Part shown: in pieces, positions 52,001 to 55,681 of the stretch
Position numbering within the stretch: position 1 is the first letter of the stretch
Layout of the letters: each line of letters opens with the position of its first letter
Assembly (NCBI GenBank): GCA_036389375.1
Contig: DASVQA010000074.1
Coordinates: 1 to 55,681, forward strand
Source: QHXQ01 sp036389375
GTDB lineage: Bacteria; Acidobacteriota; Blastocatellia; Pyrinomonadales; Pyrinomonadaceae
Direction: 5' to 3'
Length of the DNA stretch: 55,681 bases
Program-made: the position numbers and the translations under genes
The notes under the pieces: model-generated
The model's input: the letters and a program-made list of their open reading frames with translations, nothing else
Told to the model about the DNA's origin: nothing
Databases searched by the model: none

Positions 52001-52077
52001 AGAGGTCAGAGCTTAGAGGTTAGAGGTCAGTCGAAACTGTCCGCCCTAGCCTCTGACCTCTGACCTCTGACCTCTGA
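52001..52077. repeat. Inverted repeat of 7-nt tandem arrays between atpA and atpG
   Basis: The left array has four heptamers (AGAGGTC, AGAGCTT, AGAGGTT, AGAGGTC) at 52001-52028. The right array has four exact CCTCTGA copies at 52050-52077. The arrays are complementary, so the transcript can form a long hairpin that ends 4 nt before the atpG start and covers the place where a ribosome binding site would lie. Confidence 0.85.
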
Positions 52078-52081
52078 CGTT

Positions 52082-52975
52082 ATGGCTAATCTCCTCGATC
52101 TCCGCCGGCGCATCAAGTCGGTTAAGAATACGCAGCAGATCACGAAGGCGATGAAGATGCTCGCCGCCGTGAACCTGCGGCGCGCGCAGGAGCGCGTCGT
52201 CAACGCGCGCCCGTTCGCGCGCAAGATGACGGAAGTGCTCACCGAACTCGCCGCGCACACGGACGAGAACTATCATCACCCGTTGCTCGATCAGCGCGGC
52301 GACGAGCGTTATCTGCTCGTGCTCATCACGGCGGACAAGGGATTGGCGGGCGCGTTCAACGCGAATCTGACGAAGGCCGCGCAGGCTTTCCTCAGCGAAC
52401 ACGCGGAGCGGACGGTCGAGATGATAGCGGTCGGGCGCAAGGGGCGCGACTTCTTCCGCCGCCGCAACGTGGAGATCGTGCAGGAGTACATCGGCCTGAC
52501 CGGCAAGGGGCGCATCACTTACGCGGAAGCGGTCGAGGTGGCCGAAGATGTCATGCGCCGCTTCACCGAAGACGAGACGCTCGATAAAGTGTTTCTCATC
52601 TACAACGAGTTTCGCTCCGTGCTCTCGCAGCGCGTCGTCGTCGATCAACTTCTGCCCGTCGCGCGTGCCGCAGGTGACACGGACGAGACCGCGTCGGGCA
52701 CGCCGGACGAAACCTTCGTCGAATATGTCTATGAGCAGCCACCGGCCGAGATTTTCGGGCGACTGCTGCCGCGCTTGGTCGAGACGCAAATCTTCCGCGC
52801 GCTCCTTGAATCAATCGCTTCGGAGCAGGGCGCGCGCATGACGGCGATGGATTCGGCGTCGAAGAACGCTGGTGATCTGATCAGTTCGCTGACGCTCAAC
52901 ATGAACCGCATCCGGCAGGCGGCGATCACGAAAGAGATCATCGAGGTCGTCTCCGGCGCAGCGTCGGCCGGTTAA
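52082..52975 (+). CDS. atpG: ATP synthase F1 subunit gamma
   Basis: This 297-residue rotor subunit begins LLDLRRRIKSVKNTQQITKAMKMLAAVNLRRAQ. It has the central LVLITADKGLAGAFNANL and ends SLTLNMNRIRQAAITKEIIEVVSGAAS, the two coiled-coil ends being highly conserved. A roughly 10-residue Thr/Asp-rich insert (AGDTDETASGTPDET) lies near residue 200. No atpD or atpC follows. A terminator closes the operon 26 bp later. Confidence 0.97.
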   Translation: MANLLDLRRRIKSVKNTQQITKAMKMLAAVNLRRAQERVVNARPFARKMTEVLTELAAHTDENYHHPLLDQRGDERYLLVLITADKGLAGAFNANLTKAAQAFLSEHAERTVEMIAVGRKGRDFFRRRNVEIVQEYIGLTGKGRITYAEAVEVAEDVMRRFTEDETLDKVFLIYNEFRSVLSQRVVVDQLLPVARAAGDTDETASGTPDETFVEYVYEQPPAEIFGRLLPRLVETQIFRALLESIASEQGARMTAMDSASKNAGDLISSLTLNMNRIRQAAITKEIIEVVSGAASAG

Positions 52976-53001
52976 AGAGTTCCACCAACAAGTCCAACTT
53001 G

Positions 53002-53041
53002 AAAAGGGAAGCGGCGCAGGCGGAGCGTGAGCTTCCCTTTT
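53002..53041 (+). terminator. Terminator ending the partial ATP synthase operon
   Basis: AAAAGGGAAGC (53002-53012) pairs perfectly with GCTTCCCTTTT (53031-53041), so the T-run is part of the stem. It lies 26 bp after atpG and 14 bp before the VanZ-family ATG. Confidence 0.85.
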
Positions 53042-53055
53042 CGCTTGCTCGCGCA

Positions 53056-53559
53056 ATGACGGCGAAACGTGAGTTGAGACAAACAACGGCGCACGCGCCG
53101 CACCCGTCATGGCGCAATCGGTTGTGGCGTTACGGGCCGCTGCTTGCGTGGCTCGCCTTCATCTTCTACGCCTCGACCGCCGCGCTCTCCGCCTCAAACA
53201 CCTCGCGCATCATCGGCCCCCTGCTGCATTGGCTCTTTCCCGCCATCACCGAAGCGCAACTGCTGCGCGCACATTTCGCCACGCGCAAACTCGCCCACTT
53301 CAGCGAGTATGCCCTGCTTGCGCTGCTTGCCGCCCGCGCCTTCAGCACATCCACGCACACTTGGCTGCGCCGCCACTGGCTCACCAGCGCGCTCGCGCTC
53401 GTGATCCTTTACGCGCTCCTCGACGAATACCATCAAAGCTTCATCCCCGCGCGTACAGGCTCTATCTGGGACAGCATGATTGACAGCGCGGGCGGCGTAA
53501 CCGCGCTGCTGCTCCTCGCCCTCTGGCGCTCCCGCCGGACTGATTTGCGCTCCGTCTGA
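53056..53559 (+). CDS. VanZ-family membrane protein
   Basis: This 167-residue protein has about four membrane segments: YGPLLAWLAFIFYASTAAL, YALLALLAARAF, WLTSALALVILYALLDEYHQ and AGGVTALLLLALW. The VanZ signature pieces are RKLAHFSEYALLAL and LDEYHQSFIPARTGSIWDSMIDSAGG. VanZ is linked to low-level teicoplanin resistance, but most chromosomal relatives have unknown roles. The ATG at 53056 was chosen because a TTG at 52999 would put 19 codons through the atpG terminator. Confidence 0.88.
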   Translation: MTAKRELRQTTAHAPHPSWRNRLWRYGPLLAWLAFIFYASTAALSASNTSRIIGPLLHWLFPAITEAQLLRAHFATRKLAHFSEYALLALLAARAFSTSTHTWLRRHWLTSALALVILYALLDEYHQSFIPARTGSIWDSMIDSAGGVTALLLLALWRSRRTDLRSV

Positions 53560-54060
53560 CGTTTACGTTACGCCCCGCCAAGTTCCTGTTGACATCATCT
53601 TGCAAGAGGCATATCTTGCTTTCGTTTTAACGTTTGCACTTACCGGCGTGAGGTTGACCCACCCGCGTGGCCCGTCTCACGGCATTCGTCAACCAACCCG
53701 TGTCTTGACCTCTCGAAGACGCGGCTAAATCTAGGTACGTCTGAAGCGTAAACTGACGTGCGTGGTCAGCACCTACCCGCACGCCCTGTCCATTAACCTC
53801 AAACGCTAGGAGACGCAGACAGGCCTATGGCGAGCGGCGCGCACGCAGCAGACCCACCGCAGGGTGCGGCTCGAACTTGGAGCACGGCAGCCAAGCGTGC
53901 ACGGGTTGCTTCGGCCGCGCGATTACGGCTCGATTTTCGTTGGCATCTCCTAGCCCAAATTGCCAAAACTCAAAGGACGTTTGCCGCCTCATCCTTACTC
54001 GTAGACGCGCAAACAATGACAGGGGGTTAACTCACCTCGATCCTCGAAAGGAGTTTAGCT
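53560..54060. other. Long leader region of the Cys-repeat protein gene
   Basis: This 501-bp region holds a promoter at 53589-53617 and, if that is used, a leader of about 435 nt. Possible RNA stems include GTGAG/CTCAC (53650-53682) with a GGTTGAC/GTCAACC pair around it, CGTGTCTT/AAGACGCG near 53699-53724, and CTGAC/GTCAG near 53753-53769. A 67-codon frame at 53827-54030 has weak coding character. AAAGGAG lies 7 nt before the gene ATG. Confidence 0.5.
53589..53617 (+). promoter_or_regulatory. Sigma-70-type promoter upstream of the Cys-repeat gene
   Basis: TTGACA at 53589-53594, exactly 17 bp of spacer and TATCTT at 53612-53617. It is the best consensus promoter seen in the window. It faces the repeat-protein gene, whose ATG is about 445 bp downstream. 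Confidence 0.7.
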
Positions 54061-55614
54061 ATGGCAACAAGGAAAGGCAGAGCCGGCCCGCGCGAAGGGG
54101 AAGGCGATGTCGATCTAACACCACATCCGCTGGTGGCTAAGAATCATCCAGACCCTGATGAAGTGAACGTCCCGGCGGACGTGATCTCGCTCATCGGCTA
54201 TATCGGGCCGTCGAAGCGCCCCGATCATACCCGGCTTTATCAGGACTTGTCGTTCAATAACTACTACGACATTCCCACCGCCGGCATCGTCAGCACCACG
54301 GCCATTAACACTGACGACGAGAACAGTCCGACGCACGTGCAGGTCTCGGCCGACACGCGCGTGGACGTGGTCACAATCTCCGTGCAAAGCGTCGAAGCAC
54401 GCTTCCTGAGCGGTTCGATTGCGAGCGGCTTCCTCGGCGGCGCGGCAGCGCAAGCTGCTGGCGGGGGTGCGGCGCTGGCTTGCACGAACATCACCACCTA
54501 TATGCCGTCTTGCGTGGCGAACGCGGGCGGCGCACAGGCGCAAGCCGCAGGCGCGCAGACGCTCTGCACCAACATCACGACGCACATGCCTTCCTGCGTC
54601 GGCGGTGGGCAGCCGCAGACGCTCTGCACGAACATCACGACCTATATGCCGTCTTGTGTCGGCCAAGCGGGCGGCGCGCAGGCCCAAGCGGCCGCTGCGC
54701 CAACGCTCTGCACGAACATCACGACGCATATGCCGTCGTGTGTGCGGCAACCGATGTGTCTGACGGTCGTGACCGCGAATCCGACCGACTGCGGGCAGCA
54801 GTGCAATCCTTATTGCATCGCCACCATCGTCACGTCGGGCGTCGGCGGAGTGCAGGCTGAGGCGGCTGCCGCGCCGGTCAACCAGACGCTCTGCACGAAC
54901 ATCACCACGCATATGCCGTCGTGTGTCGGGCCGCAGCCGCAAACGCTCTGCACCAATATCACGACGCACATGCCGTCGTGTGTCGGCCAGGCGGGCGGTG
55001 CGCAAGCGACGGTGCAACCAATCGCCTGTACGAACATCACGACGCACATGCCTTCGTGCGTCGGCGGGCAACCGCAGACGCTTTGCACCAACATCACCAC
55101 GCACCAGCCGTCGTGTGTTCAACCGCCATGCACGAACATTACGACGCATCAACCATCGTGCATCGGGCATCCGACGCTCTGCACGAACATCACGACGCAC
55201 CAACCGTCCTGCGTCCAGCCGCCATGTACCAATATCACGACGCACCAACCGTCGTGTGTCGGGGGCGGTGGCGGTGGCGTGCTGGCGCAAGCGGCCGTGG
55301 GCGGTGGTGGTGGGCAGACACTCTGCGCCAACATCACCACGCATATGCCGTCGTGTGTTAACACGCAGTTCTGCATCACGATACCGACGGCCAGTCCGAC
55401 GAATTGCAACACGTTCGGCGGGCAGATGTGCATTACGCTGTTCACTGCTAATCCGACGAATTGCGGAGGTGGCGGCGGCGGCGGCGGCACAGTGATGTGT
55501 ATCACCTTACACACGCACGTGCCGTCGTTCTGCCAACCGTGTCGCCCCATAGCGAACACGGCGGCCACGCTCTGTACGCAGCATCTGACGGGGACGGTCG
55601 GCACACTCCTTTGA
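54061..55614 (+). CDS. Cysteine-rich CTNITTHMPSC-repeat protein, function unknown
   Basis: This 517-residue protein is of a type I do not recognise. Residues 1-140 are non-repetitive, have no signal peptide and include a compact-looking segment (ISLIGYIGPSKRPDHTRLY, then NNYYDIPTAGIVSTT). They end in a Gly/Ala stretch with GFLGGAAAQ, reminiscent of a double-glycine leader site. From Cys141 come twelve CX9C repeats of consensus CTNITTHMPSC (H/Y and M/Q vary) and four divergent CX10C copies such as CITLFTANPTNC. They are joined by Gly/Ala/Gln linkers. I count about 36 cysteines. Possible roles are a multi-core RiPP precursor, a metal-binding protein or a disulfide-rich structural protein. The start has AAAGGAG 7 nt upstream. 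Confidence 0.85.
   Translation: MATRKGRAGPREGEGDVDLTPHPLVAKNHPDPDEVNVPADVISLIGYIGPSKRPDHTRLYQDLSFNNYYDIPTAGIVSTTAINTDDENSPTHVQVSADTRVDVVTISVQSVEARFLSGSIASGFLGGAAAQAAGGGAALACTNITTYMPSCVANAGGAQAQAAGAQTLCTNITTHMPSCVGGGQPQTLCTNITTYMPSCVGQAGGAQAQAAAAPTLCTNITTHMPSCVRQPMCLTVVTANPTDCGQQCNPYCIATIVTSGVGGVQAEAAAAPVNQTLCTNITTHMPSCVGPQPQTLCTNITTHMPSCVGQAGGAQATVQPIACTNITTHMPSCVGGQPQTLCTNITTHQPSCVQPPCTNITTHQPSCIGHPTLCTNITTHQPSCVQPPCTNITTHQPSCVGGGGGGVLAQAAVGGGGGQTLCANITTHMPSCVNTQFCITIPTASPTNCNTFGGQMCITLFTANPTNCGGGGGGGGTVMCITLHTHVPSFCQPCRPIANTAATLCTQHLTGTVGTLL
54481..55533 (+). repeat. Coding tandem repeats of the CX9C/CX10C motif
   Basis: Sixteen copies of a 33- to 36-nt coding unit are separated by linkers of variable length (roughly 6 to over 60 nt). 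Synonymous third positions differ among copies (for example ACG/ACC and TGC/TGT), so the peptide and not only the DNA appears conserved. Copies 8-11 carry HQPSC and are the most closely packed. Confidence 0.9.
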
Positions 55615-55618
55615 CCCT

Positions 55619-55668
55619 CAACCGGGCGGCGCGGCCCAACTGTACAAAGGGGCCGCGCTCCCCGGTTG
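55619..55668 (+). terminator. Terminator-like hairpin after the Cys-repeat gene
   Basis: Nineteen-base arms at 55619-55637 and 55650-55668 pair at 17 positions (two mismatches) around a 12-nt loop, 5 bp after the stop codon. No T-run follows, so factor-independent termination is uncertain, but the hairpin suggests the gene is transcribed alone. Confidence 0.6.
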
Positions 55669-55681
55669 TGGGTGTGACAGA

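Noticed and set aside
53827..54030. 67-codon open frame in the leader of the Cys-repeat gene
   Set aside because: The ribosome binding site is poorly spaced and the product has no recognisable pattern. It is not excluded as a leader peptide.
54115..55344. Long arginine-rich open frame (409 codons) on the minus strand opposite the Cys-repeat gene
   Set aside because: It mirrors the repeats of the plus-strand gene, has an Arg/Asp/His composition typical of antisense frames in GC-rich DNA, and no ribosome binding site.
54481..55533. CRISPR-like array of regularly spaced repeats
   Set aside because: Units lie in one open reading frame, vary at synonymous positions, and the linkers are Gly/Ala coding rather than unique spacers of equal length.

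Overview
The window is bacterial chromosomal DNA around a replication origin, most probably from the Acidobacteriota and perhaps class Blastocatellia. That placement is inferred. It rests on two Oar-like TonB-dependent receptors with an N-terminal carboxypeptidase-regulatory-like domain, the paired b'/b subunits of the ATP synthase, the DUF512 and AMMECR1/LigB proteins, and a GC-rich background. No rRNA, tRNA, CRISPR array or insertion sequence was recognised.

Left arm, 1-14.7 kb. The minus strand carries the 5' part of an Oar-like receptor, a DUF512 Fe-S/PDZ protein, alanine dehydrogenase, an aldehyde dehydrogenase, an HtrA protease, an EamA transporter, a zinc-type dehydrogenase, a membrane-anchored hypothetical protein and a glutaredoxin-like protein. 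The plus strand then carries purF, a secreted ComEC-like metallo-beta-lactamase protein, purM and purN, three steps of purine synthesis.

Origin core, 14.7-30.4 kb. Minus-strand genes run rpmH-rnpA-yidD-yidC-jag-mnmE-mnmG-parA-parB. They cover ribosomal protein L34, RNase P, membrane insertion, tRNA wobble modification and chromosome segregation. Plus-strand genes run dnaA-dnaN-recF-gyrB and end at a textbook terminator. The dnaA-dnaN gap holds about eleven DnaA boxes, five CTA triplets resembling the DnaA-trio of Bacillus subtilis, and an AT-rich stretch, so it is very probably oriC. A perfect inverted repeat with two parS-like cores lies between mnmG and parA. This core looks less GC-rich than its flanks.

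Middle, 30.5-48.5 kb. This is mixed accessory and housekeeping content: a small acidic protein, an overlapping AMMECR1/LigB pair, a geranylgeranyl-reductase-like flavoprotein, a thioesterase, a SWIM-finger protein, a glycosyltransferase with a HAD phosphatase, a YflT-like stress protein and a CsbD protein converging on a long hairpin, a full-length Oar-like receptor, a thiolase, an RDD membrane protein, a ClpX-like ATPase without the zinc domain, tyrS and proC.

Right arm, 48.6-55.7 kb. A promoter leads into a partial ATP synthase operon (b', b, delta, alpha, gamma) that stops at a terminator without the beta and epsilon genes. A VanZ-family gene follows. The window ends with an unusual 517-residue protein: a roughly 140-residue non-repetitive head without a signal peptide, then twelve near-identical CX9C repeats of the form CTNITTHMPSC plus four divergent CX10C copies. 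This is the best candidate for something undescribed.

A second cross-cutting feature is a set of intergenic inverted repeats whose arms are built from degenerate 7-nt units. Clear cases lie at 5.2, 8.2, 10.1 and 52.0 kb.
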